From Robbsia sp. KACC 23696 (GTDB lineage Bacteria > Pseudomonadota > Gammaproteobacteria > Burkholderiales > Burkholderiaceae): a DNA stretch of 64,000 bases. The stretch is taken from assembly GCF_039852015.1 (NCBI RefSeq), contig NZ_CP156626.1, positions 1,522,249-1,586,248 on the forward strand, given 5' to 3'. Shown here piece by piece: positions 1 through 9,270 of this stretch. Position 1 is the stretch's first letter; every line of letters begins with the position of its first letter. The translations under genes and the position numbers were made by a program. The notes under the pieces were generated by a model, which was given only the letters and a program-made list of their open reading frames with translations, did no database searches and was not told where the DNA came from.

Positions 1-489
1 GACGAGCGTGGGACGGCGTGTCGTGTCGTGTTTTGCGTTCGGCGTGCCTGGTGGCGGTACAACGCCAGTTGCGGTCGACATCGTTGAAGCCGCTGCCGGC
101 GCCATCGCGGCGGGATGCGGTGCGCCGTCACTGGCGACGGCACTGCCGGCCATCGGCGCCGCGCCGCGCTGTGGTGGCGCATCGGCTGGCGTGGTTGCTG
201 CAGCTGGCGCAGTGGCCGGGGCCACCGTGGCATCGGGGTGTGCGCTCTCGGGCGTGCCCGTGCCCGTTGCCGCATCGACGCCGGGCGCAAGTTGCACGAC
301 GGCGACGGCCGGATGCCAGCGCGGCCAGGTCGCCAGGACGCACACCGCCACGACGCAGACGAAACTGATCAACACGCCCGGCAGGCGCGATGCGCCCACG
401 GGCACCGGATCGCTGAAGTCGTCGGCAGGCGCGCGGATGGGGCCGCGTTTTACGTCTGCGCCGGCGGGCGGATCGAAACGGTCGCTCAC
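1..489 (-). CDS. Small membrane-anchored protein, 3' part beyond the window (DUF3106-like by position)
   Basis: Partial: 163 codons are visible and the frame stays open to the left edge. The GTG start at 489-487 overlaps the TGA of the upstream gene (GTGA), a usual sign of translational coupling, and this decides the start. Visible product: a short polar N-terminus, one likely membrane segment at about residues 36-53 (LPGVLISFVCVVAVCVLATW), then a long Ala/Pro/Thr-rich stretch. In Burkholderia the gene after a sigma factor and a DUF3619 gene is often a DUF3106 protein. That identity is inferred from context, because any conserved domain would lie outside the window. It is the third gene of a leftward operon. 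Confidence 0.7.
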   Translation of the reverse strand, partial: MSDRFDPPAGADVKRGPIRAPADDFSDPVPVGASRLPGVLISFVCVVAVCVLATWPRWHPAVAVVQLAPGVDAATGTGTPESAHPDATVAPATAPAAATTPADAPPQRGAAPMAGSAVASDGAPHPAAMAPAAASTMSTATGVVPPPGTPNAKHDTTRRPTLV

Positions 490-941
490 CGGTTATGGGC
501 CAGGTATTCGTTGAACCCGTGATCGAGGTAGGCGTCCAGCGGCAGCGCATCGCTCAGCACCTCGGCGTCGAGGCTTGCGAGTTCCGCCACCTGGCGCTGT
601 TCTTCCCAATGCGCGATACCGGCAAGCGAGGCCAGCAACATCGCGATCGGCACCCACAACTGCAAGCGGATGCGTACCGGGCGACGACGCGGCGCAAGGT
701 CGGGCGCGGAAAACCCGCCCATGCCGGCCAGCGCCGGTGTGAAAGCCGGGGCGTGCACTGGCGCGGCCTCTGGTTTCTTTCGGGCGAGCGCGGTCCGGCG
801 CGCCGCGGCAAGGCGTGCCGCGGCGCTGTCCGGCAGCGCGCGCGCGCTTTCGTCGAGCGCGCGGCGCACCTTATAGGCGAAGACCGCCTCGTTCAACGCA
901 TCGCGCGGTTCCCGTTCCGACGGCTCTGTGGCGTGGTTCAT
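486..941 (-). CDS. DUF3619-family single-pass membrane protein, possible anti-sigma factor
   Basis: 151 residues. The ATG at 941-939 overlaps the sigma-factor stop as ATGA, so I reject a longer reading starting at 1067. The product has a cytoplasmic N-terminal half (about residues 1-90) that starts with a helix containing NEAVFAYKVRRALDES, and one hydrophobic segment at about 95-113 (LQLWVPIAMLLASLAGIAHW). A short acidic C-terminus follows (LDAEVLSDALPLDAYLDHG). The family is DUF3619, whose function is not established. A membrane protein coupled to and directly downstream of an ECF sigma factor has the layout of an anti-sigma factor. That role is my inference, since no zinc-binding anti-sigma motif is visible. 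Confidence 0.85.
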   Translation of the reverse strand: MNHATEPSEREPRDALNEAVFAYKVRRALDESARALPDSAAARLAAARRTALARKKPEAAPVHAPAFTPALAGMGGFSAPDLAPRRRPVRIRLQLWVPIAMLLASLAGIAHWEEQRQVAELASLDAEVLSDALPLDAYLDHGFNEYLAHNR

Positions 942-1507
942 AATGTGATCCCCTTGGCGTGGAGGGCGTCGGCCAGCGCGCGCACCGCGCGCGAACAATG
1001 CGTTTTCACGCTGCCCTCCGAGCATCCCATAGCAGCCGCCGTTTCGGCGACATCCATATCTTCCCAATAACGCATGACGAACGCCTCCCGTTGACGTGCC
1101 GGCAAACGTTGTATCTCGGATTCGATGACACCGACGATCTGATCCCGGCTGACCTGGTCTTCGCTACTGGCGGTAAAGACACTTGCCTGGGCATCGATAC
1201 GTTCGGCGGCATCGTCCTCTCCTTCCTCACGGGCGGCGGCCGATCGAAAGCTGGAGAACAGCGAGATGCGCGCATCACGGACCTTCTTGCGGCGGAAATA
1301 GTCCAGTATCGTCGTTTGCAAAATGCGCTGGAACAGAAACGGCAATTCCGCGGCAGGTTTGTCACCGTAATTTTCCGCGAGTTTGATCATCGCGTCCTGG
1401 ACGATATCCAGCGCCGCATCCTCGTCGCGCACCGCAAACACCGTTTGCTTCAACGCGCGACGCTCCGTGCTTTGCAGGAAATCGCCTAATTCCTTGTCAC
1501 TGGCCAT
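938..1507 (-). CDS. ECF-type RNA polymerase sigma factor
   Basis: 189 residues, the usual length for group 4 (ECF) sigma-70 factors. Region 2 is at about residues 10-80: it has the core-binding pattern DEDAALDIVQDAMIKL and the promoter-melting segment LPFLFQRILQTTILDYFRRKK. A charged linker follows. Region 4 is at about 125-180, with LPARQREAFVMRYWEDMDVAETAAAMGCS and SEGSVKTHCSRAVRAL as the helix-turn-helix. It directs RNA polymerase to a set of promoters that cannot be named from this window. It is the first gene of a three-gene leftward unit (ATGA then GTGA overlaps) and is divergent from ilvB. The downstream membrane protein is a candidate anti-sigma factor. Confidence 0.93.
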   Translation of the reverse strand: MASDKELGDFLQSTERRALKQTVFAVRDEDAALDIVQDAMIKLAENYGDKPAAELPFLFQRILQTTILDYFRRKKVRDARISLFSSFRSAAAREEGEDDAAERIDAQASVFTASSEDQVSRDQIVGVIESEIQRLPARQREAFVMRYWEDMDVAETAAAMGCSEGSVKTHCSRAVRALADALHAKGITL

Positions 1508-1977
1508 CCGTAGAGCTTAGCAAGACTTTCGGGGGCATTGGAAACGTGTCCGCAAATCCCGGCCGTGCCGTGGGGCGACGGGCCGGGGATTCGTGTAAAG
1601 GGGGAGGAGGGGCTGCCTGCCGACGCGACGGCTGGTCGAGGCTGTCTACGGCAGCAAATCCCGCGATGGTACCAAATTCTGGCGCGACGTCTTCGGATTG
1701 TCCGGCAGGGCGGCAGGTGGCGCGCGTCGGTCCGTCGGCGGTCGATCGAAAATGCTTGGTACGGCAGCCTTATACACCAATTTCCGCCGAACCAAAAATA
1801 ACTTGACGGGGTGCGACCATCTGACTATTGTGTTGGACTGTCTATCGCATCTCTGTTCCACCGTCGATCCGCCTATCCGGCTGGTCAGCGCACTGGACGC
1901 TTCGTTCAAACCCGTGCCACAAGCGCGAGGAGAGAGCCCCCGATCAATTTTTTGCCGAAAATTGCAAAGGCGACTTC
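1508..1977. other. Intergenic region between the sigma factor and ilvB
   Basis: 470 bases between divergent genes. The right part holds a good promoter for ilvB (separate entry) followed by a leader of about 140 nt. I looked for an attenuator peptide with runs of Leu/Val/Ile codons and found none placed downstream of that promoter. Short open frames here have no ribosome-binding site and look spurious. Confidence 0.5.
1803..1831 (+). promoter_or_regulatory. Candidate sigma-70 promoter for ilvBHC
   Basis: TTGACG at 1803-1808, a 17-base spacer, then TATTGT at 1826-1831. It lies about 147 bases before the ilvB ATG, in a locally AT-richer stretch. The match is good, but no transcript data are available. 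Confidence 0.55.
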
Positions 1978-3888
1978 ATGAATATGCCACGCGCGGAAAT
2001 CGATCCGCACAGGGACAGCGTCTCAGCGTCTGCTTCCACAAATCGGAAAACGACCTCCGCTGCACCCCAATCAGCCGTTACGAACGCCAGCGCTGCCTCT
2101 AGCGATTCGGCCAATCATTCGTCGGCGCACTCTGCTGCTTCTCTCTCGGTCTCTTCTGTTTCCGACGAACCGTCCGATGCCTCCATTGGCGCGACGGTGC
2201 TGTTGCGTGCATTGCAGGAAGAGAACGTCGAATTCCTCTGGGGCTATCCCGGCGGCTCGGTTCTGTATATCTACGACGAGCTGTACAAGCAAGACCATAT
2301 CAACCACATTCTGGTGCGCCATGAGCAGGCCGCCGTGCATGCGGCGGATGCCTATGCGCGCTCGACCGGGAATGTCGGTGTCTGTCTGGTGACCTCGGGT
2401 CCCGGCGTGACGAATGCCGTCACCGGGATTGCGACCGCGTATATGGATTCGATCCCGCTGGTGATCCTGTGCGGCCAGGTGCCGACGGGCAGCATCGGTC
2501 AGGACGCATTCCAGGAATGCGATACGGTGGGTATCACGCGGCCATGCGTGAAGCACAACTTCCTGGTGAAGGATGTCAAGGACCTGGCCGCCACGGTGCG
2601 CAAGGCCTTCTATATCGCCCGGACCGGTCGTCCCGGCCCGGTGCTGATCGACATTCCGAAGGACATCTCGCGCACGCCGTACGAGTACGAAACGCCGAAG
2701 AATGTCACGCTGCGTTCGTATAACCCGGTGGTCAAGGGACATGCCGGGCAGATCCGCAAGGCCCTCGCCTTGCTGATGGGCGCGAAGCGTCCGTATATCT
2801 ATTCCGGCGGCGGCGTGATCCTCGCCGATGCGGCGCGTGAACTGAATCAGTTCGCCGATCTGCTGGGCTTCCCCGTCACCAATACCTTGATGGGGCTCGG
2901 CGGCTATCGGGCCAGCAGCAAGCAATTCCTCGGCATGCTCGGCATGCACGGCACCTATGAAGCGAATATGGCGATGCAGCACTGCGATGTGCTGATCGCC
3001 ATCGGCGCGCGCTTCGACGACCGGGTGATCGGCAACGTCGAGCATTTCGCCTCGGTGCCGCGCAAGATCATCCATATCGACATCGATCCGTCGTCGATCT
3101 CGAAGCGGGTCAAGGTCGATATCCCGATCGTCGGCGACGTGCGGGAAGTGCTGCGCGAGATGATCGACCAGATGCGCGCGATGCCGGCCGGCCCCGATGG
3201 GTCGGCGCTGGATGCCTGGTGGCAGCAAATCACCGACTGGCGCGCGATCGACTGTCTGAAGTTCGATCGCGACAGCGAAATCATCAAGCCGCAATACGTT
3301 GTTGAGACCTTGCATCGTCTGACTAAGGGCGAGGCCTTCGTCTGCTCCGACGTCGGGCAACACCAGATGTGGGCGGCGCAGTACTACCCGTTCGATCAGC
3401 CACGTCGCTGGATCAATTCCGGTGGTCTGGGCACGATGGGCTTCGGCCTGCCGGCGGCGATGGGCGTGAAGATGGCGCATCCGGACAGCGATGTGGTCTG
3501 CATCACCGGCGAAGGCTCGATTCAGATGTGCATTCAGGAACTGTCGACGTGCAAGCAGCACAACACGCCGATCAAGATCGTCTCGCTGAACAACCGTTAC
3601 CTGGGCATGGTCCGGCAATGGCAGCAGATCGACTATCGCAAGCGCTACTCGCATTCCTATATGGATGCGCTGCCCGACTTCGTCAAGCTGGCTGAAGCCT
3701 ATGGCCATGTGGGCATCCGTATCGAGCGGACCGTCGACGTCGAGCCGGCGTTGAAGGAAGCGTTGCGTTTGAAGGATCGCACCGTGTTCCTCGATTTTCA
3801 GACCGATCCCACCGAAAACGTCTGGCCGATGGTCCAGGCGGGCAAAGGCATCACCGAGATGCTGCTAGGGTCAGAGGACCTGAACTAA
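1978..3888 (+). CDS. ilvB: Acetolactate (acetohydroxyacid) synthase large subunit
   Basis: 636 residues. Catalyses the thiamine-diphosphate-dependent condensation of pyruvate with pyruvate or 2-oxobutyrate, the first common step to valine, leucine and isoleucine. The ATG at 1978 follows a GCAAAGGCGA ribosome-binding site. The catalytic body starts at about residue 60 with IGATVLLRALQEENVEFLWG. YDELYKQDHINHILVRHEQAA carries the conserved cofactor-activating Glu region. The TPP-binding motif reads GEGSIQM...SLNN, with GEG where many enzymes have GDG. The first 60 or so residues are Ser/Ala-rich and absent from most homologues. ilvH and ilvC follow on the same strand. Confidence 0.97.
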   Translation: MNMPRAEIDPHRDSVSASASTNRKTTSAAPQSAVTNASAASSDSANHSSAHSAASLSVSSVSDEPSDASIGATVLLRALQEENVEFLWGYPGGSVLYIYDELYKQDHINHILVRHEQAAVHAADAYARSTGNVGVCLVTSGPGVTNAVTGIATAYMDSIPLVILCGQVPTGSIGQDAFQECDTVGITRPCVKHNFLVKDVKDLAATVRKAFYIARTGRPGPVLIDIPKDISRTPYEYETPKNVTLRSYNPVVKGHAGQIRKALALLMGAKRPYIYSGGGVILADAARELNQFADLLGFPVTNTLMGLGGYRASSKQFLGMLGMHGTYEANMAMQHCDVLIAIGARFDDRVIGNVEHFASVPRKIIHIDIDPSSISKRVKVDIPIVGDVREVLREMIDQMRAMPAGPDGSALDAWWQQITDWRAIDCLKFDRDSEIIKPQYVVETLHRLTKGEAFVCSDVGQHQMWAAQYYPFDQPRRWINSGGLGTMGFGLPAAMGVKMAHPDSDVVCITGEGSIQMCIQELSTCKQHNTPIKIVSLNNRYLGMVRQWQQIDYRKRYSHSYMDALPDFVKLAEAYGHVGIRIERTVDVEPALKEALRLKDRTVFLDFQTDPTENVWPMVQAGKGITEMLLGSEDLN

Positions 3889-4023
3889 GGTCAGGGCGGT
3901 TGAGACGGGCGCCAGCCCGCCGCTTGATGTCACGTCCCGTGTCGGGGCGTCGTCATTCGTGCGGTCGGGGTACTGCGCGCCGTGAGCGCCCTTTGCGGCG
4001 GTTGACGGAATAACGGTTCTGCG

Positions 4024-4515
4024 ATGAAACATATTATTTCTATCTTGCTGGAGAACGAGCCGGGCGCGCTGTCGCGCGTGGTGGGCTTGTTCTCTGCGCG
4101 CGGCTACAACATCGAGTCGCTGACCGTGGCGCCGACCGAGGACCGGTCGCTGTCGCGGATGACGATTACGAGCATCGGCTCGGATGACGTGATCGAACAG
4201 ATCACGAAACACTTGAATCGCCTGATTGAGGTGGTCAAGGTGGTCGACCTTACCGAGGCCGGCCATGTGGAGCGGGAACTGATGCTGATCAAGGTCAGGG
4301 CGGTGGGGAAGGAGCGTGACGAGGTGTACCGGATGGCGGATATTTTCCGTGGCCGGGTCGTCGACGTGACCGAAAAGACTTACACGATCGAGCTGACCGG
4401 AGACAGTGCAAAGCTCGACGCGTTTATCGACGCGCTGGATCCGGCATCGATCCTTGAAACCGCGCGTACTGGATGCTCGGGCATCGGCCGCGGGGAACGG
4501 ATTTTGAAGGTCTGA
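4024..4515 (+). CDS. ilvH: Acetolactate synthase small (regulatory) subunit
   Basis: 163 residues, normal family length. Begins MKHIISILLENEPGALSRVVG, the ACT-domain start that binds valine for feedback inhibition. A second domain follows from about residue 80 (ELMLIKVRAVGKERDEV). It activates the IlvB catalytic subunit and confers end-product control. It is separated from ilvB by 135 non-coding bases and from ilvC by 98, with no terminator between them, so the three genes probably form one operon. Confidence 0.97.
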   Translation: MKHIISILLENEPGALSRVVGLFSARGYNIESLTVAPTEDRSLSRMTITSIGSDDVIEQITKHLNRLIEVVKVVDLTEAGHVERELMLIKVRAVGKERDEVYRMADIFRGRVVDVTEKTYTIELTGDSAKLDAFIDALDPASILETARTGCSGIGRGERILKV

Positions 4516-4601
4516 ACGGCGGGGATGCGGGCGCGGGACGCAGTCGTCCCCTCTCGCCCGCAGCCGCCGAGAATCGTACAACACAGTCAATTTATAGATA
4601 G

Positions 4602-5630
<1,029 letters not shown>

Positions 5631-5699
5631 TCGCGCGTAGCTGAAGCCGTCCGATTGACGCAAGATGGCTTCGGTGTGATCGTGTCAGCGGTAGTACAA

Positions 5700-5737
5700 A
5701 GCCACTCAGTCCGAATACGACTGAGTGGCTTTTTTTT
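5700..5737 (+). terminator. Intrinsic terminator after ilvC
   Basis: Perfect 11-bp stem AGCCACTCAGT (5700-5710) with ACTGAGTGGCT (5720-5730), a 9-nt loop and seven T residues at 5731-5737. Confidence 0.93.
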
Positions 5738-5921
5738 CGCCTGCCCACGAGCGCGTGTTTGTGCGGACGTCGGCGTCTCTGTCGATTATCGACCTATTCC
5801 GCCAACCCGGCCCGCCTTTTGCTATCCTTGTGTCTGGCGTCGCTTGCCTGCGCACGACATCGTCTGGTTCAACCGTGACCCGTCGTGCCGGCCGCACCGA
5901 TCAACACTCACCAAGAATCAT

Positions 5922-6803
5922 ATGAACTATCCACATCCGATCATAGCTCGCGAAGGCTGGCCATTCATCGGCATTGCCTTGCTGCTGGCAATACTGGTCC
6001 ATGCATTGGGCGGCTTTGGCTGGGCTTGGCCATTCTGGCTGTTGGTCGTGTTCGTCGTGCAGTTTTTCCGCGATCCGCCGCGCGCGATCCCAGGGGATCC
6101 GAATGCCGTGTTGAGCCCTGCCGACGGCCGTATCGTCGCCATTGAGACGGTGCTCGATCCGTACGCGCAGCGTGAGGCAATGAAGATCAGCGTGTTCATG
6201 AACGTCTTCAACGCACATTCGCAACGCTCGCCGGTCGATGGCACCGTGCGCCGCTTACAGTATTTTCCGGGGGCCTTCCTAAATGCCGAGTTGGACAAGG
6301 CTTCGTTGCAGAACGAGCGCAACGCGCTGGTGTTCGACTTGCCGGGCGGCGTCGTGATCAGCTGCGTACAAGTAGCCGGGCTCGTGGCCCGTCGGATTCT
6401 CTGCTATGTGCGAGAAGGTGAGACGCTGAAGCGCGGGCAACGCTACGGGTTTATCCGCTTCGGCTCCCGCCTGGACGTTTATCTGCCGCTCGGGACGCGT
6501 CCGCGCGTGTCGATCGGGGAGAAGGTCTTCGCCTCTTCGACGATTCTTGCCGAGTTGGTCGAGCCCGTTGGCGTGACGCAGGAAACGCCGTTCGCCGCCG
6601 CGCCGGCGGGCGCAGCCGTCGATCCGATCGTCAGCCCCGTCGCGACACCCGTGACGCCAGCGACACCGGTGTCGCCGGTGACTCCGGCCAGTCCGCTTAC
6701 GTCGGCCGAGCCGGTGGGCGCGGGCGTGGTATCAGCCCCGGCGACGGGTATCGAAGGTATTGCAGCGGAGGTGGGGATTGGCTCTGAAGCCGCGCCGAAA
6801 TAA
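5922..6803 (+). CDS. psd: Phosphatidylserine decarboxylase proenzyme
   Basis: 293 residues from the ATG at 5922. Makes phosphatidylethanolamine from phosphatidylserine at the inner membrane, using a pyruvoyl group formed by self-cleavage. Two hydrophobic segments lie at about residues 15-30 and 35-48. [10 protein letters not shown] (61-70) is the conserved entry to the catalytic body. The self-cleavage pair is Gly181-Ser182 in [12 protein letters not shown], the small-Psd version of the motif. The family usually ends near residue 215. Here a Pro/Val/Thr/Ala-rich tail of about 75 residues follows. The 3' end overlaps pssA, which performs the preceding step of the pathway. Confidence 0.96.
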   Translation: MNYPHPIIAREGWPFIGIALLLAILVHALGGFGWAWPFWLLVVFVVQFFRDPPRAIPGDPNAVLSPADGRIVAIETVLDPYAQREAMKISVFMNVFNAHSQRSPVDGTVRRLQYFPGAFLNAELDKASLQNERNALVFDLPGGVVISCVQVAGLVARRILCYVREGETLKRGQRYGFIRFGSRLDVYLPLGTRPRVSIGEKVFASSTILAELVEPVGVTQETPFAAAPAGAAVDPIVSPVATPVTPATPVSPVTPASPLTSAEPVGAGVVSAPATGIEGIAAEVGIGSEAAPK

Positions 6804-7677
6804 GGCCAAGCCGGGCGCCGAGTTGCACGGCGCGTTTCGGCCTCGTCCGCGCGGCTTCGGTCGCCGTTATCGGGTTGAGGAAGACGGTCGCGGCGAGCCG
6901 CTGACCCCGCGTGAACAACGTCGTCTTGCGCGGCAGCAGTTTCTGCGCAAGCGCGGTATCTACCTGTTGCCGAATGCATTCACGACCGCCGCCCTGTTCT
7001 GCGGCTTCTATGCCATTGTTCAGGCAATGAATCTGCGCTTCGAGATTGCCGCGGTGGCGATTTTCGCGGCGATGGTGCTGGACGGGATGGACGGTCGCGT
7101 TGCTCGGATGACGCATTCGCAAAGTGCGTTTGGCGAGCAATACGACAGTCTCTCCGATATGGTGTCATTCGGCCTCGCGCCGGCGCTCGTGATGTACGAG
7201 TGGGTGCTCCATGATCTGGGGCGCTGGGGATGGCTTGCGGCCTTCGTCTATTGCGCAGGAGCGGCATTGCGGCTCGCGCGGTTCAATACGAATATCGCGG
7301 TCGTCGATAAGCGTTTCTTCCAAGGCCTGCCGAGCCCCGCGGCCGCCGCGTTGATCGCCGGATTCGTCTGGTTGTCGATCGACAACCGCTTGCCGGTCAA
7401 GGAATCCTGGTTGGCCTGGATCGCCTTCGTGCTGACGATCTATGCCGGCGTCACGATGGTGACGAATGCGCCGTTCTACAGCGGCAAGGCCTTGGACGTC
7501 CGCTATCGCGTGCCGTTCGGTGTGATGGTGCTGGTGGTCGTCGCGTTTATCGCGATCTCGTCCGATCCGCCGATCGTGTTGTTCGGCCTGTTCGTCTTGT
7601 ACGGCCTGTCCGGCTATGTATTTTGGGCCTGGTCGACATTGCGGGCGCGTCGTCGATTGCCTGACCCGGGGGCCTGA
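6778..7677 (+). CDS. pssA: CDP-diacylglycerol-serine O-phosphatidyltransferase
   Basis: 299 residues from a TTG at 6778, chosen because GGAGGT stands five bases before it (6767-6772). A TTG at 6760 is in frame but lacks a site. Transfers phosphatidyl from CDP-diacylglycerol to serine, feeding Psd. The CDP-alcohol phosphotransferase motif is complete: D105-G-x2-A-R, G119, D123, D127 (DGRVAR...GEQYDSLSD). A basic N-terminus of about 58 residues precedes roughly seven or eight membrane segments. It overlaps psd by 26 bases, so translation is probably coupled. Confidence 0.95.
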   Translation: MALKPRRNKAKPGAELHGAFRPRPRGFGRRYRVEEDGRGEPLTPREQRRLARQQFLRKRGIYLLPNAFTTAALFCGFYAIVQAMNLRFEIAAVAIFAAMVLDGMDGRVARMTHSQSAFGEQYDSLSDMVSFGLAPALVMYEWVLHDLGRWGWLAAFVYCAGAALRLARFNTNIAVVDKRFFQGLPSPAAAALIAGFVWLSIDNRLPVKESWLAWIAFVLTIYAGVTMVTNAPFYSGKALDVRYRVPFGVMVLVVVAFIAISSDPPIVLFGLFVLYGLSGYVFWAWSTLRARRRLPDPGA

Positions 7678-7749
7678 GCGCCTTCTGCTGACCAAACGCT
7701 CTCAACGGCGGGAGGGACCGTGCCGACCTATCCCGGTTGCGTGCGGTTT

Positions 7750-7779
7750 CGCCCGCCGTTCTTGTTTGGAGGGCGGGCG
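7750..7779. repeat. Inverted repeat between convergent genes
   Basis: CGCCCGCC (7750-7757) pairs with GGCGGGCG (7772-7779) across a 14-nt loop, between the ends of pssA and the leftward lipoprotein gene. No T-run follows on either strand, so terminator function is uncertain. Confidence 0.4.
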
Positions 7780-7781
7780 GC

Positions 7782-8417
7782 TTAGCAAAGGCCGTCGAAG
7801 GCCCGCCGATCCGGATCACGCAGGGGATCCGGCGCTTTTTGCGTGCCACGCAGCACGCCGTCGTCGTCGAACAGGAAGACGAACATCCCGTACCAGACGC
7901 CGGCATCCATATAGCGATAACTCCAGGCCGCACGGTGCGATAGCGAGAAGTACTGCTTGCAAACCGGCTCGCCGAAATGCGACAGCACGTCCTTTTTAGT
8001 CCATTTGTCGGGCACGGCCTGATAGAAGTAGGCATTGTCGAGCACCTGGAATGTCTTGACGACCTTCCCGGAGGCATCGACATCGACGGCCAGCGTCGTT
8101 TCCCCGAACGGTTTGGTCGGCCATAGCAGGCGCGTGATGCCATCGTCCAGCGGGTAGCGTTCGCGCGGCTGTCCCAACGTCGAATACACCTGCGCCACCG
8201 CCGTTCCGGGCGGGAGTTTTTTCTCCGGCAGGGCGCAGGCCGTCAGCATCGTTGCGATTGCCACGGCAATTGTTGCGCCTGCGGCGTAGCGTTTTCCCGC
8301 GCCGTGCATCCGGCTTGGGGCGGAACGGGGTGCGCTGCCGGAAAAGGGCGTGCTGCCACCGGAGACGTCTCCGGTGGGCGGGGAGACAGGGGGCATCGGA
8401 GTGCGGGCAATCGACAT
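7782..8417 (-). CDS. Predicted outer-membrane-type lipoprotein, BamE/SmpA-like
   Basis: Up to 211 residues. The ATG at 8417 has an AGAAGG site seven bases upstream. An internal ATG at 8309 would give a classic lipoprotein start (MHGAGKRYAAGA..., lipobox LTAC, lipidated Cys) but has no clear ribosome-binding site. With the upstream start, the signal peptide has an unusually long Pro/Ser-rich n-region. The mature part has two related segments with the pattern of the BamE/SmpA fold: PGTAVAQVYSTLGQPRERYPL and WTKKDVLSHFGEPVCKQYFSL. Function is unknown; an envelope role is inferred. It is convergent with pssA. Confidence 0.75.
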   Translation of the reverse strand: MSIARTPMPPVSPPTGDVSGGSTPFSGSAPRSAPSRMHGAGKRYAAGATIAVAIATMLTACALPEKKLPPGTAVAQVYSTLGQPRERYPLDDGITRLLWPTKPFGETTLAVDVDASGKVVKTFQVLDNAYFYQAVPDKWTKKDVLSHFGEPVCKQYFSLSHRAAWSYRYMDAGVWYGMFVFLFDDDGVLRGTQKAPDPLRDPDRRAFDGLC

Positions 8418-8566
8418 TACGGGCCTTCTTGTTCTTTGTCGGGCTGAAAGGAGGGTGCCGGCCTCGCCGACATCGCGGCGACGGGACCGCGCATGACGCT
8501 GTGGAGCCCCGGTTCGCGGGTGTTTTCCGGCTGTAGCATGCACCTATCTTCGCATGATAAATAGCC

Positions 8567-8595
8567 TTCAGCGGGAAAGCGAGTTGTGGTAGACT
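8567..8595 (+). promoter_or_regulatory. Candidate promoter for rpsO
   Basis: TTCAGC (8567-8572), a 17-base spacer, TAGACT (8590-8595), about 135 bases before the rpsO ATG. The -35 match is weak and the -10 fair. The stretch 8418-8730 otherwise holds only the rpsO leader and the ribosome-binding site of the lipoprotein gene. Confidence 0.45.
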
Positions 8596-8730
8596 CGGCG
8601 ATTCAGTTTTGCTCGAATCTCGTCGGCGCGCAGCGGTAAGCGCGGGGATCGGCGATCGAGGAAAGCTGATAGCACGGCACGGCCCTTTCTTCCGTGACCG
8701 CATGTCCCTATAGGAAAACGAAGGAATATC

Positions 8731-9000
8731 ATGTCTGTAGCTGAGATCAAGAAGTCTGAAATCGTTGCCAAGTATGCTCGCGCAGCGAACGATACCGGTT
8801 CGCCGGAAGTGCAAGTTGCGTTGCTGACGGCTCGTATCACCGAGCTGACGGAACACTTCAAGGCACACAAGAAGGATCACCACAGCCGTCGCGGTTTGCT
8901 GGCCATGGTCAGCCGTCGTCGTAAGCTGCTGGACTATTTGAAGAAGGGTGATGCGGATCGTTACCGCAACCTGATCGAAAGCCTCGGCCTGCGTAAGTAA
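8731..9000 (+). CDS. rpsO: 30S ribosomal protein S15
   Basis: 89 residues, exact family length. Binds the central domain of 16S rRNA early in 30S assembly and forms an intersubunit bridge. The sequence has the full S15 pattern: [21 protein letters not shown], then [26 protein letters not shown]. The long 5' leader (about 140 nt after the candidate promoter) is where S15 represses its own translation in other bacteria; I cannot fold it here. pnp lies downstream in the classic rpsO-pnp order. Confidence 0.99.
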   Translation: MSVAEIKKSEIVAKYARAANDTGSPEVQVALLTARITELTEHFKAHKKDHHSRRGLLAMVSRRRKLLDYLKKGDADRYRNLIESLGLRK

Positions 9001-9038
9001 ATGATGAAGCGCGGTTGCCGGCGCTGAAATATGTGCTC

Positions 9039-9079
9039 AATGCCTGTGTCAGCCTACTGATACAGGCATTTTGTTTTTT
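9039..9079 (+). terminator. Hairpin between rpsO and pnp, intrinsic terminator or processing site
   Basis: A 14-bp stem with one G-U pair: AATGCCTGTGTCAG (9039-9052), loop CCTA, CTGATACAGGCATT (9057-9070), then TTGTTTTTTG. It could end part of the rpsO transcripts. In enterobacteria the same junction carries an RNase III processing stem that controls pnp. Confidence 0.8.
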
Positions 9080-9270
9080 GCGATCGCAAATGCGCGCCCG
9101 CAGCGTTCCTTGGTGATTTCGCCGCACCGCCGTGCCAGCATCGGCCGGGAGTGCGGCGTCGCTGGAGCGCGGTGTGCGGGACGCCACCGGTGTTCGATCG
9201 CGTGGACAAGGTATAGCGGATCCGCGCCCGGGTGCAGTGCGCCGCGCAGCCGTATAAAAAGGAGTGGTAC

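Noticed and set aside
1698-2102. Leu/Val/Ile-rich frame upstream of ilvB as an attenuator leader peptide
   Set aside because: The hydrophobic codons begin inside the -10 element of the best promoter, there is no ribosome-binding site or ATG, and no terminator/antiterminator pair is visible.
2071-3708. Long antisense open frame (545 codons) opposite ilvB
   Set aside because: Mirror frame of a GC-rich real gene. His/Arg/Asp-rich product with no domain; ilvB is certain.
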